Assembly: GCA_003427395.1 (NCBI GenBank) | Contig: BFEA01000011.1 | Location: forward strand, 6,875,071 to 6,919,876 | DNA: 44,806 nucleotides | Origin: Chara braunii | Lineage: Eukaryota > Streptophyta > Charophyceae > Charales > Characeae | Reading direction: 5' to 3' | Part shown: piece by piece, positions 1 through 10,800 of the stretch | Position numbering within the stretch: the first letter of the stretch is position 1 | Layout of the letters: the number at the start of each line of letters is the position of its first letter | Notes under the pieces: generated by a model | Seen by the model: only the letters and a program-made list of their open reading frames with translations | The model's database searches: none | What the model was told of the DNA's origin: nothing | Program-made: the position numbers and the translations under genes

Positions 1-1244
1 ATCGAAGGGGAGGGATGTTCTGTGGCATATGCCACAAGTTCTCTTCCTTGATCCGTATCCATCAGAGCGCCCACTCGTCCCTGATTAAGGGCGACGGGGG
101 CCGCCGCAGGGGGAGGCTGATTACGTTTCGACTGCAGACAGTCCCGGGCGAAATGCCCGGGCTGCTTGCAGTTAAAGCATTCGATCTTCCCTGCTGGATT
201 AGCTAGATGAGGGAACTGAGGCGCGAACCCTGGAGCAGGTGGGGCAGGTAAGAGTGAAAACGATGCAGGGGCAGGCCGAGCAGGAGCTGGGTTAGGCTTA
301 ATAAGCCTACTCATTATCTGTTCCATCCGCTCCATATGAGCCGCCTGCAGTTGGATCAGGTTACTCATCCATTCGGACAGCTTAGTATTGGCCGTATGGA
401 TCATCTGGGCAAGATGCAAATTGGTTATGGCTGGCGAGGGGGNTTCGGATGGGGTTCCGCTTCTAACGGCTGCGATTGATTGATTCACCGGAGGAGAGGG
501 AGGGGAAACAATCGGGATATCGGAGACGATTCCGCCGGGAAGGTCATGATCGGGGCGGGGATAAAACCGTTCGACTGCTTGTAGCCATAATCGCCTCTTG
601 GCCGTTACATCCCGTATGGTATCTGTAATATCCTCGTCTCCCTGGCTGAAATATTTTTTTGTATCAGCCAAGTCTAACTCCAACGCTTTAGTGATGATAG
701 CCGATAACTGGGTTTTTTTCGGCGGAACCCTTTTTTGCAGTTTCGCTTTCAAGGTCGAACTTCGAAGGTGATCAATAAACAAGTCTCGAGCGGAATTCTC
801 GTCTCGCCCGGATTTATCCAACGTGGTTTGAAATCGATCGACGAAATCGGGCAATAATTCCCCTGGTCCTTGCGGTCGATTTTCGAGTACATACCAGGCG
901 ACATCCTCACTAACCGTATTGAATCGAGCCAAGAATGCTCAATTGAAAGTATCCCAATCTACCCACGTATGCTTTCTAAACCAGTCATGTGATGTGTTGC
1001 GAAGTAGTAATATCAGAATATGGGGAAGATCGGTTGCACTGTCGTTTTGAGCTTCGACATCTTCCAGCCAAGCCTCGGGATGGGTATGGTTAGGGAAGAA
1101 GGGAAAAGGGGCAGGGATGCTAATGATCACCCTAGCACCGTCCACCATTGGTATTGCTGGTGCAGCCACACTAGACTTAGACCTGGTTACGGGGCAATCT
1201 CGGCGAGCTAGTTGAGGGACTCTCCTACCTCTCGCCAGTTCGAC
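1..1244 (-). pseudogene. gag: Ty3/gypsy-type gag polyprotein, 3' part outside window
   Basis: Seen: read leftwards, one frame is open from 1244 to the window edge except for a single TGA at 939-941. It carries a retrotransposon capsid-like domain (Trp/Phe-rich WVDWDTF and ARFNTV segments around 870-990), a long charged linker, a Pro-rich stretch, then a perfect CX2CX4HX4C zinc knuckle (CFNCKQPGHFARDC, 138-179). Gag packages element RNA into virus-like particles; the knuckle binds RNA. The first ATG is internal (about 1148-1150, within IPMVDGAR); the frame is open upstream, so the start is uncertain. The primer binding site at 1271-1284 lies just upstream, which fits an LTR element facing left with pol beyond the edge. 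The TGA may replace a Trp codon. One N lies at 443. The gag family call is firm; assignment to gypsy rather than another LTR superfamily is inference. Confidence 0.85.
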
Positions 1245-1270
1245 TTACTATCATCAGAACCGACACGTGT

Positions 1271-1284
1271 TGGCTCCGATACCA
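1271..1284 (-). promoter_or_regulatory. Primer binding site (initiator tRNA-Met type)
   Basis: Read on the minus strand this is TGGTATCGGAGCCA, beginning with the TGG that pairs with a tRNA CCA end and close to the TGGTATCAGAGC site of many plant LTR elements (initiator tRNA-Met). It lies about 30 bases upstream of the open gag frame. The same 12-base core occurs at 30091-30102 on the plus strand. Confidence 0.75.
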
Positions 1285-1490
1285 ACCTCACGCCCTGTGC
1301 TGTCTTCTGTTCGGAGTGTTAGCTGTGCGAAAAAGAGGCCCAGAAAAACAGCAAGATGATTTTTGGAAATTGAGTGTGGGGACACAGACAGAACTGAAAT
1401 CCCCCGTGTTGGTCCGATGGAGCAAGTCGATCGTTTCGCGCATCGCGAAAGGCGCGCGCGGACACGGCGCGGAAACAGAAAGATTCAAAT

Positions 1491-2039
1491 TCAATCCAAA
1501 AAGTACTGTCGGGCTTCCCACNGAGCTACAGCCCGCCGTTTAGAACGGAAAGGCTCTGGCACGCTTCGCATGTCTCGTTTTCGTACCAGATCTCGTCTTC
1601 GTTCGCTGGTCAGTTCCGAATCCGACGTGGATGGTTTCAGCCAAGTGGCTCTTTCCTTATGCTCGTCCTCACTCTGTATTCGGTAGTGGAAGCCCTTTGC
1701 TTCGTAGTGATCAAAACGCTNACATTCGGTGCACAGAGTGCGCGGCCAGTGGGGTTCTACTGCCGTCCACGGAATGACGATTAACTCGTTAAATGGCAAC
1801 AATACCGAGTAAGGTGGGAAGTGCGTATCGATAATAACAAACCCGGCTTCTACGAACCCANAACAGCAGTTGGCCGGAGGGAAGTAATACTGCCCGCCGA
1901 TTTGTGCAACGGCTTCTCGTACGTCCCACTTACATACAGGTGTCCTTTCCTCACTGTNAGGAAAAGGTCGCGTTGGGATGGGAGACACGGGAGGCTGGCG
2001 CCCAATTGAAGGGTACTTGTNAGTCCACATGTCAATCAA
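1491..2039 (-). CDS. Unrecognised 182-codon reading frame
   Basis: I do not recognise this product. The frame looks protein-like rather than low-complexity: it is rich in aromatics (Trp, Phe, Tyr), has a QIGGQYYFPPANCC segment, a CTEC pair followed by HYEAKGFHYR that could be half of a zinc site, and a basic Arg-rich C-terminus. Four or five codons contain N, so the true frame may be longer. It lies upstream of the left-facing gag and could be an extra retroelement ORF, a fragment of a host exon, or chance. No upstream promoter can be tied to it except the TATA box at 3027-3033. Confidence 0.25.
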   Translation of the reverse strand: MIDMWTXKYPSIGRQPPVSPIPTRPFPXSEERTPVCKWDVREAVAQIGGQYYFPPANCCXGFVEAGFVIIDTHFPPYSVLLPFNELIVIPWTAVEPHWPRTLCTECXRFDHYEAKGFHYRIQSEDEHKERATWLKPSTSDSELTSERRRDLVRKRDMRSVPEPFRSKRRAVAXWEARQYFLD

Positions 2040-3026
2040 TCACAAAATATCCGGAGACGTCATTAANAACAAAAACNATTCGCGCGTCCCCCAATCAATC
2101 TTTTTGACACAAGAGAGAGAGCAAACACAGATCAGTTTGANCACGCATATGGCTACGAGTCCGATCAGTTCAACACAACGTTGGTCCCTGGGCGCCTTGT
2201 TTCTCAGGGCNGCCTCGNGNTTCGGNTGCTGATGTCGTGCAGCATAAGGNAGATGGCNTGCGTAGTGCAAACAGAGCTACAGATCGAAACACTCTTGCAT
2301 TCTCGAACNAAATCCCGANGACACTCGTCTAATCAATTTGGAAAAGTCACGCATCTCTATACATGCATTTACTGTGGAAGGTGCGAAAATGTACAGGAAA
2401 AGATGGATCGCATTGTACAATACACACGCATACACCGTTCACAAGACAAGTAGACGGGGTCTTTGCGTAGGAGGATTACCCANGAAACTAATGGAAGAGT
2501 TCCGGAAGAAGTTCTTTCACACAGAAGCAGGATGCCAACTCATTCNTACTCAAGAGAGGGACAATCATTCAGACGCATCATCATTCAAAAAGAGAGAGTG
2601 AGAGAGGGAGAGTCGAGGGAAAGAAGGTCTAGAATAGAAGGGGACAAGATCCAAGAAGAGAAAAGTTCAGCGTCACTACCGTACACTCACGCCAAAGATA
2701 ACAATCCGCAACAAAGGCGTATTCGCCGTTAATTCCAATATGGCCCCGGGCCAATCAACTCAACATCGATCCTCATATCCGCACCGACGATCCCGACCGT
2801 CGCGTGCTAACTCACACCACTGCGATCGTTACCCCGCTGTCGTAAACTCAACATGGTTCACCCAGATCCCACAGTCCGTCGTGGCGATCCAGCGCGCAAC
2901 CGGCCAGTCTATCGTCAACCCGACAGGACTTTCCGACTCGCTTCAAACACTCTGCCTAGGCACTGCTTCCCGGAAGCTGGCTCGAGAGTTGAGAACGTAA
3001 GAGAGATTTGCGGACGCGCTTGCGGG

Positions 3027-3033
3027 TTTTATA
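3027..3033 (-). promoter_or_regulatory. TATA box, leftward promoter
   Basis: Minus strand reads ACTATAAAACCC, a consensus plant TATA box in an otherwise GC-balanced stretch. Transcription would start about 30 bases further left, near 3000, and run toward the gag frame, so it could be the LTR promoter of that element. Confidence 0.45.
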
Positions 3034-3130
3034 GTTGCGACAGGGGAGATAGAAGGGGGAGAGGGCGACAGGAAAGCTGAGGTGTAAGAGGAGAAGCAGG
3101 TGGAGAAGACTTTGAGAAGAGTGCTCTACG

Positions 3131-3959
3131 AACGCCATGCTGATCCCTCGGAACTCAAGGTTCAACCAATCAGGTTCGTCGCNNGATAGGAAGGTCCTAT
3201 CGATCCACGCTCCTGATTGGCGAGTGGGAGTTATCGGGGGATCGATTGGGCGTCGTACGCCAGACTTAGAGGGTGAGAAGAGAAAAGGCGCGAGAGGTGG
3301 CGCAAGACGGGTCCAANATTCANATGATCAAGAAAGGGAAATGGGCGTGCGAAAGCAAGGCGGGAGAGAGGGAGAGGAAGAAGGAAAATCAGTTACGGGG
3401 AGAGAGAAAAAGGAGGGAGAAGGGAAGGGAGGCGCGGGAGGGAGTGATGCGGGGGACAGAGAGGAGGAAGCCTTTGCATGCATGGCGCCGTCAACAAAAA
3501 AAGAAAAAGGCACCGAAACAGTTACAACTTGCTTCTATCCTAATTCAAAATTGAAATCACCATATCCGCGCGCGAAAAAGCGACGCGGGAAAAGAAAATC
3601 CTACGCCTATTCGTATTCACGCAAAATTCCGAGAGTTTTCCCCGACGCGCCCAAGAACATCNACTCACCCAAAAAGGACACGTCGAAGTTCCGCTTATCC
3701 TGGAATTCCCAACTACCGAGCCCAATTCCTAGTGCGCTCGCTAGGGCNCACGTAAATTCCCATGTATTTCTCGACTTTGCAAAAAGAAAAACAGAACTCA
3801 GTAGTNNAAAAAAANGCTCTTNAAAAAGGAAAATGCGGCACCCGAAAGCAAGAACTCAAAACGGGGTTTTCCTGGGGTAGGTATGATACAAGCAAAAGAA
3901 AGGGTACGAAAGATGGCACGGGGTCGGGAAGTGGTTCGTCACACTCGCCATAGTCAGGC
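3131..3959. other. Purine-rich low-complexity spacer
   Basis: The segment from about 3260 to 3480 is dominated by GAGA/GGGAG purines and then becomes A-rich. It stays open in one frame (3137-3880) only because GA-rich DNA lacks stop codons; the product would be Glu/Lys/Gly/Arg repeats with several undetermined residues. I see no domain, splice site pair or promoter that supports a gene. Confidence 0.5.
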
Positions 3960-4827
3960 TGAGCGCCCAGCTGCTCTCCTCCTCCCAACGACATTCCCAA
4001 GTACAGCGCTTGGCTCCAGCAGTATGTCGCCAATCCTTGCACACCGCAAATGAGGAGGAGCTGCTTGCTCCTCCTTAAGATATAGCAGCCTACTGGCCTC
4101 TTGGGCGGTGACTTCCTAGGCAGAGCGGCCTCCCAGCAACCGGTACCTCCTCCCTTTCGGAGGGAAACATCATTGCAGGCTCTGATATCATCCGGACAGG
4201 CCCTAGATTCAGGCTACTTGGACTAGTACCGGCCTACCTCTATCCTACTGCTACTGGGCCTCTAAAAATGCCAACTTTTGTCTTCTTCTGCTCTGCCTCC
4301 AGTACCCGACACTTCTACCACTACTTGAGTGGTACTGGCCTACCTGCTACTTGAGTGTTTTTCCCGCGGGCCTACCCCCGCTACTTCAGTTTTTTCCCGG
4401 CTGCAACCCTCAAAGTCACGGCCACAGGTAAGTACTGGCCCTGCCGGGCATTTCAATCAGCAAGTACCCTTGCGGGCCACAGGCACGCAGACCAGCAGGC
4501 ATGTTTTTTTTTTTTTTTTTTTTTTAATGGGAACAAGGCTCCAATCTATTCGTGGGGAGCAACACGTGCTGGGAACCGGGCCCAGCGTCCCATATGAAAA
4601 TATACATACAACAATTTTGAAAATTGGGATGCCGGGGCCATTACCCGGCTTTGGCTCAGAAAAATTAGAGCTACTTAGAAAATAACCACGACAAACTTCA
4701 GAATATGAAGACATACATAGACTTATAAATCACAGCAGAATGCGGGAATTTTAGCAAGGCATACATTCCAGCGGCAAATCCCAGAAATCAGCAGTGTTCT
4801 TAGTCTGTGTTTTGGCTGGTCATTACA
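3960..4827 (+). repeat. Direct repeat, 5' copy (LTR-like), flanking the large ORF
   Basis: Shares long stretches with 12060-12782 in the same orientation: GCGGTGACTTCCTAGGC, the AGCAACCGGTACCTCCTCCC block, GAGGGAAACATCATTGCAG, CTGGGCCTCTAAAAA and CACGGCCACAGGTAAGTA are all present in both. Similarity stops at ...TTACA (4827) here and ...TAACA (12782) there, consistent with an LTR CA end. The left edge near 3960-3970 is uncertain. The copy is split by a poly-A retroposon at 4503-4705. It contains a consensus splice donor (CACAG/GTAAGT, intron start 4429) and ends at a good acceptor (CATTACAG, exon from 4829), so it could supply the promoter and first intron of the downstream gene. Confidence 0.7.
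4503..4705 (-). mobile_element. Truncated poly-A retroposon (family shared with 33832-34203)
   Basis: Read on the minus strand it ends in a run of about 23 A preceded by a tail containing CTGGGCCCGGTTCCCAG (a small hairpin) and GAATAGATTGGAGC. The same 3' end, with differences, precedes the A24 tract ending at 34203. The insertion interrupts the direct repeat: the 12060-12782 copy lacks it. A 5'-truncated copy with a 3' poly-A fits LINE-mediated retroposition. The right boundary (4700-4715) is approximate and I could not settle a target-site duplication. Confidence 0.65.
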
Positions 4828-4879
4828 GAGCGAAAACGAAAGAAAAACGCGGCAGGAACCAAGGGTGATATCACGCACG

Positions 4880-7800
4880 ATGGCATTACCTCATTCGTGG
4901 AGCGATTACCTGAGCGAGTGCGGCAGCCAGTCGCTTGCAGACGGCGTTCGATCATATCCGGCTCCGGACGGAGAAGGCTCGTCGTCTATCGCAACATCAA
5001 GCTTGTCGGGGAGCAGTCAACGCCATTCAGCAGCGTCTGCTGCGGGACTGACCAGGGCAGACACGTGGCAGCAGTTCCGGAAGAGACGGGATACTGCGGA
5101 CAAAACCAGTGATTGTTCGGAATCAGCACAACCGAAAGTGCAGCAGCGAGAGTGTGCCACGTGGCAAGCTGGGAGAGTTTTAATCTCGTCGGCTTCATCG
5201 GGATTGCGATTGTCGTCAATCCTTGCGGGCAGTAGAACAGCAGGATCCGGTGTAAGAGGTCGAGGTCGGGTTGACCGACGTGGTGAAGGAGGTGACCACA
5301 CGGCCAGCGAGGATGCACTAGGAGTGACGATCGGGCACGTGGTGACGTCTGCGGCCATCAGCTCGTCGGTCGGGATTCGATCGTCGGCAACAACAGCGCC
5401 ACTGGCAAGGAAAGCAAATGCCACGCCGCGTGGGCTGGCGACGACACTGGCTGTCCCCCGACCATGGGCGTCGGGCATAGCCTCGGACATGGGAGTGGCG
5501 GCCTCTTCGTTCGGAGCCAGTGCAAGTGGGATAAGCTCTCAGATTTTGACGGGCAAGGAGGCAAACCCTGCGGCGGGACCAAAATCATTCTCTGGAGGGA
5601 AGAGAGTGGAGGATACTAAGTCAAATGGAGACGACCACGGCGGGACTCGATTGAATCAAGCGGGGTTAGGCCACGTGTCACCATCTCGTCAGCCGCGCGA
5701 GCCCAGCACGCCCTTCTCGTTGACGTCAGCGACGACGAGGACCCTGTCCTTCCCGCCAACTTCGGGTCCGGTGCAGGGCGGGACTAAAGAGTCTGCCGAA
5801 CCTTCCCGTGGAGGATCGTCGTCGTTTCACCAACCTCTTCCTCTTCATCTTCTCCCTACTCCTCTCCCTCTTCTTCTTCCTCCTCCTCCTCCTCCTCCTC
5901 CTCCCCCTGCTCATGCTCCTCTTGCTGTTGCCACTACTGCTCGTCGTGCCGCGGTTGCTGCTCGTGACCTGGATTCGACCAACAGGAGCATGTTTGACGT
6001 CAACGAGTGCAACTCTATGGATGGCTTCGGAGGAGAAGGGCTGGAGGGAATGCCGGTGTTGCTGCCAGGAAGGTTGACGTCAACGGCTCCATCCTTGTCT
6101 GAGATCGAGGGAAAGCTCAGTTTCCCTCGTGGTGCTGATTACAGAAGAGAGGAGGAGAACGGGAGGAGCAACGTAGGAGCAGGCATGATTGAGGAGTCGG
6201 GTTTATTGGCGGCGATGGCGGGGAGGAGGAGGGGGGTTGCAGCTGGCCGTGTTGGAGGCAATCAGACGATGACACGTGTCGAGCAAGACGGTCGGTCTGA
6301 GGTCCTGACATCCTCATTTGTGTACGAGGGAGGGGAAGGGCCAAGGAGAGGACTCCCTGGTGCAAAAGCACTCCTTTCTCCCCTATCCCTTGAGTTGTAC
6401 GCCGACATCTACACTTGTTTGACGAGAGATTGCATGGACTCTACCGTGCAGCCCTGCCAAGGTCTAGATGAGAATCGCTATAAGAAGGGGGATATCCAAC
6501 AAGTTCTGGCTTTGCATTTGATGGGTGCTGGGAACAAAACGAAGAAGGAGCTTTTGGAGAGAATGGTCGGGATGGAACTCTTCCGCCCTTTCAATTCGAC
6601 CGTGGATACGCCGCGGGAACTGCCACGGATGGCACGGAAGCATCCCGATCCCGATCCAGGTCACGAGCGACAGGAGCAGCAGAGAGAGAAGCGAAGGAGG
6701 ATGACCTCCTCGCACACTCAGCCACCGTGCACGGAATCCAACATGATGATCTCCTATTTCTGTGACGATCAAGCTCGCGAGGCGCAGCGAATCGAGCCGG
6801 ATGAGGAAACGGACAAGGAAATGGAAAAGGAAATGACCAAGCGAATGGGAATGGATATGGAATTACAAGAGGATATAATTGCTCTGGAGTGGGGTGGTGA
6901 GGGTGAGACATGGTCTTTCAACTGGATGGAGATAGAGGAAGAGGTGAGGGAGGAGGAGTCGGAGGAAGACGAGCACGACGAAGAGGAGCAGGAGGAGGAG
7001 GACGTTGAACCTGTCCTTTGCCAGGAAGGAGGAAGGCTGGAGAGCGAGGGGGATGGTAGACTAAAGGATAACGAACTGTTGTCTACGAGCACGCCATACG
7101 ATAACTTAAAGTCTAATTATAGCTTTCCGTTAAACTTTCCTGCGATTAATAATTATTGCCCTCGATCTAAGGACAAAAACCAGATTGGCCATGAGGTTGG
7201 GAAAAATTGTCCACATTCCCCTGCACCATTTCCTTCACTGCCTCTTAGACCCCCTCCTCCTCCGCCCAGGGCACCTTTTCCATCTCTTCCTCCTCCTCCT
7301 TCGCCTCTTCCTTCATTGGCTCTTCGACATCCTCCTCCTCCTCCTGCTCGTGCTCCTCCTCTTCCCCCTCGTCCTCAATCGCTTCCAAAGCACCCGCGGA
7401 GTAGTGTCAGTGAACTGGAACTTCAGCGTCAGGTCAAAGTTCATGCAAGAGGTCTGTTAAGAAAAGATACGTCGACACAATCCGGCATGAAAACGACAGA
7501 CATTCGAAAGTATTTCCAACTCGGTAACGTTGCTGCAGTAATGACAACGATAGTAGAAAACTCAGCGGTAGTGGATAAGTCAACGGCAGTAGCAGGTGCG
7601 ACAGGGGTTGCACATACGACGAAGTGCCATCGACAAGCCGGAGCATTGCCAGCCAACCGGGTTAATATGCCAGATAGTTCAGCGAAGCTTCAGTCAGATT
7701 GCAGCATAGGACCGGGAAAAGGGACATCGTCCGCATCTGAGTCAATCACGATGACACGTGGAGGTTGTGGAGGAGAAACAACGAAGTGTCAGCAACAAGT

Positions 7801-10800
7801 CGGAGCATCATCATCATCGGCTAATCGGCTAAATGCGTCAGACAGTTCAGTGAAAGATCAGTCAGATTCCAGGATGGGAGTGGGCAAAGGCGCATCTTCA
7901 GCATCTGAGGCAACCACGACCGCACGTGGAGGTTGCGGAGAAGGTGGCCGGTCATTATGCAGCGCAAACGGGCCATGTGCCGAACGCAAATCAAACAGTG
8001 ATTTCACTGATTTGGATATCCGCCCAGTGGTATCGGTTATACCCAACGATCAACAGTGTGCCGCACCACTTGCTAAGTCAAAAGGTGGAGGTCAGTCTGT
8101 GCCAGATCAGTGGACCTGGGGTAAGGGTAGTGAAGGAGGCGCTAGATCCAACGGCAGGGATCCGTTGATAAGCCAAGCATCAGAACCAATGGGTGCGAGA
8201 CCTGTTTGGGACCACAAAGGCGGGATAAACAGTGATAGGTCGCCTCAGACTTTGTTCTGCAGGAAGGAAGAAGGTGACAGAGAGATAGAGATTACTGGAG
8301 CTTCTTCAGAGAGAGGGAAACAGGTGGATGGAGGCAAAATCTTCCATTCCAGTCAAACAGTAACTGCTATGCCTGAGAGCTATGAGGCGAGGACTCACGG
8401 TTCAAACTCCAGTGCTTCACCCAATTCACTGATCTGGAAGTCAGACAGGGAAGAGGTTCTTTTGACCGGTGTACGGGCCCCTGTTACGGAGTGGCAGGGG
8501 TCAAGTCAACAGGCCCTGGGCGTGGTAGGGATGCCACCTGCCAAGATCCCGGTTCAGAACCACTACACGAAGATTCAGAATGAATCTGTCAGCCGAACTG
8601 CCCCTCCCCTGGTGTACGGTTTGTTCCATGCACTGAACCAGACGTCAGACAGCGAGAGGGAGCTGAATTTGACAGGTCAACGGGTCCCTGTTGTGGGCCT
8701 GACGGGGTCAGGTCAACGGTCTATGGGCCTTGTTGGTGTGCCGCCTGCCAAGACCATGTTTCAGACCGAGAGTGTCAGCCAATTTGCCCCTTCCTTGGCA
8801 GACAGCTTGCCCTCAACAAACGAGTCCAACTCTGCTCCTGAGGGCTCAGGCACTCCAGCAGCCAAACCCGCTGAAGCATTGGACTGCAGTTCTGCAGTGC
8901 AGCTCGAACGCTACATTCAGTCATCGAGTGTGCAGAGTCTTGTGCCCTTGGGAGCAGTGAACCCTCCTCAGGCCGAAGAAGTCGTGAGAGAATTGGCAAA
9001 AGAGACATCTGTACCCTACCCCAGCGCCAGGTCCGCGTTTGCAGCCGGTCTTGGTAAACTACGACCTGACACAGTGCATTCAACAGAAGCCGATAGCGTG
9101 GCAGTGGCAAATGGAGGAGATGGCTCATCTGCAGCAGCAGCCCGGGTGGCAGTGGCAGATGGCGGAGACAACGCACCTCCTGACCGTTGTCATAGAAAGG
9201 AAACCAAACACTCTGCAGAGAGATTGGAGATAGATTCTGGACTCGCGGGAAAACGAGAACCGGATGGAGACATTGGATTTACAGGACAACAACCTTCAGA
9301 CCTTAGTCAAAGGTCTCTGAACCCCAAAGTCAAAGTCAATGGAGAACTTCCCTGTCATCTGCGAAAAGCTGACAAGCCTGTAGACAGGGAGTTGCAGGTT
9401 CCTTGTCCTGAATTGCAGTCTGCTGAGTTGGAAGAAGATGGACTGAGCTCGAGCTCGGTGACTGAGGGCAACGAGATGCTTCGCACAGAGCCAGAGTTGG
9501 CTGCGCAAAGTGCGATAATGCCAACAATTCGCTCACGCGTGAACGGTGCATCTGTGCGAGGGACCAACAGATTAATCAGTGAAACATCTTGCAGGTCATT
9601 ACGAAGGGAAATCAAAACAACCGTCGATACTTCTGAGATGTCACAGGCCACTCGCAGTATTGAGCAGAAACAAGGCAGAGATCTTGGTAGTCATTCCAGG
9701 AGTCTGGTTGAGCACCTGACCTTGTCCCACCTTGAGGCGGACACATTGATGACACTCACTGTGCATGGCAACCATTCGTCCGGGGAGAGAAGCAGAGTTT
9801 CCCATGCAGTGAAGGATACAGCTGCTCAGGCTTTCACTTGTGGTGATATGTCAACCGGTACCACGTCCGATGCTGGAATAGTTTTGGGTTCTGGTTATTT
9901 GACCACGGGCATCCGGACTGCATCCGACAACCTGGCCTCCACACTCAGGAGCTGGTGCAGAAGAAGTACTCAGCAACAGATGCGATCTGCCCCTAATGCC
10001 GGACTAGAGGCTGCAGCTTCTGCTCAGAGGGAGCCAATCGTTATGAGCGTCACGAAAACAGATTCCGAAGCACAAATTCCTGACCCTGGAACACTCGTGC
10101 AGACAAGAAAGTGCTACAATCAACATCATGATGAGAGCAGCCTGCACAATGACTGGAATGCAGAAATGAAGGAGACTACAGCTCAGCCGAGTGCACTCTC
10201 TCAGAAAGGCGGTGTTCCGACTGAGGCTGGCAGGACTAAGGGGGCGATGGGATGCCCTGATGAAGATCAACATAGAGATGATTCAGTTGCTCCACGTGTC
10301 ATGGCGGACACACAAGCGAGAAGGCAATCTCTGCCAGCACGGAGGCGGTCCTGCAGGACAAACTGTGGTGATCCTAGTAGCACAAGTGGCCCCGGTGGGA
10401 GAGGTGGTAGTCATTGTGGAAAAGCTGCCGATGGTGTGAATGGACAGGCTAGTGGGTCAATTTCAGAAGGGCATGATGCACTGTTGGGGTCCGCAACTCA
10501 AGCTGGGAATTATGATGTGTCAACTCCTGCTCACAGAGGGAAGCTCAGACAGCAGATCGATATGAGGTCTGAATCACTGCAACTGGCAGGGGCAGATGAA
10601 AGAGTCACCATGAGAGCCAAGCTAGGACGGACGATTATAAGTGTGTGCATGGATGATATAGAAATTAATGACTCACGGAAAGGTGAGGTTGATACTCTTC
10701 CAGCCGGGGTACATGTGGGGATTGTTGTTGAGATGGTTGGAGTTAAGCATGAGCCAGAGCTGTGTCCTGATGGCTGCATGGAGAAACACGAGTTTTACTT

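Larger units (their letters stand above)
1285..3130 (-). repeat. Candidate 5' LTR/leader of the left-facing gag element
   Basis: By position this interval should hold the LTR or transcribed leader of the left-facing element: it lies between a strong minus-strand TATA box (3027-3033) and the primer binding site. No second LTR copy is in the window, so the outer boundary is a guess. About 20 isolated Ns are scattered from about 1500 to 3850, a sign of collapsed or poorly resolved repeat copies. Apart from the frame listed at 1491-2039 I see no convincing gene here. Confidence 0.35.

Noticed and set aside
3137-3880. 247-codon plus-strand frame
   Set aside because: Purine-rich low-complexity DNA without stops; product is Glu/Lys/Gly/Arg repeats, contains several N codons, and shows no domain.
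4815-4832. Primer binding site after the 5' direct repeat (TGGTCATTACAGAGC versus TGGTATCAGAGC)
   Set aside because: Needs three inserted bases, and its first half lies inside sequence shared with the 3' repeat copy.
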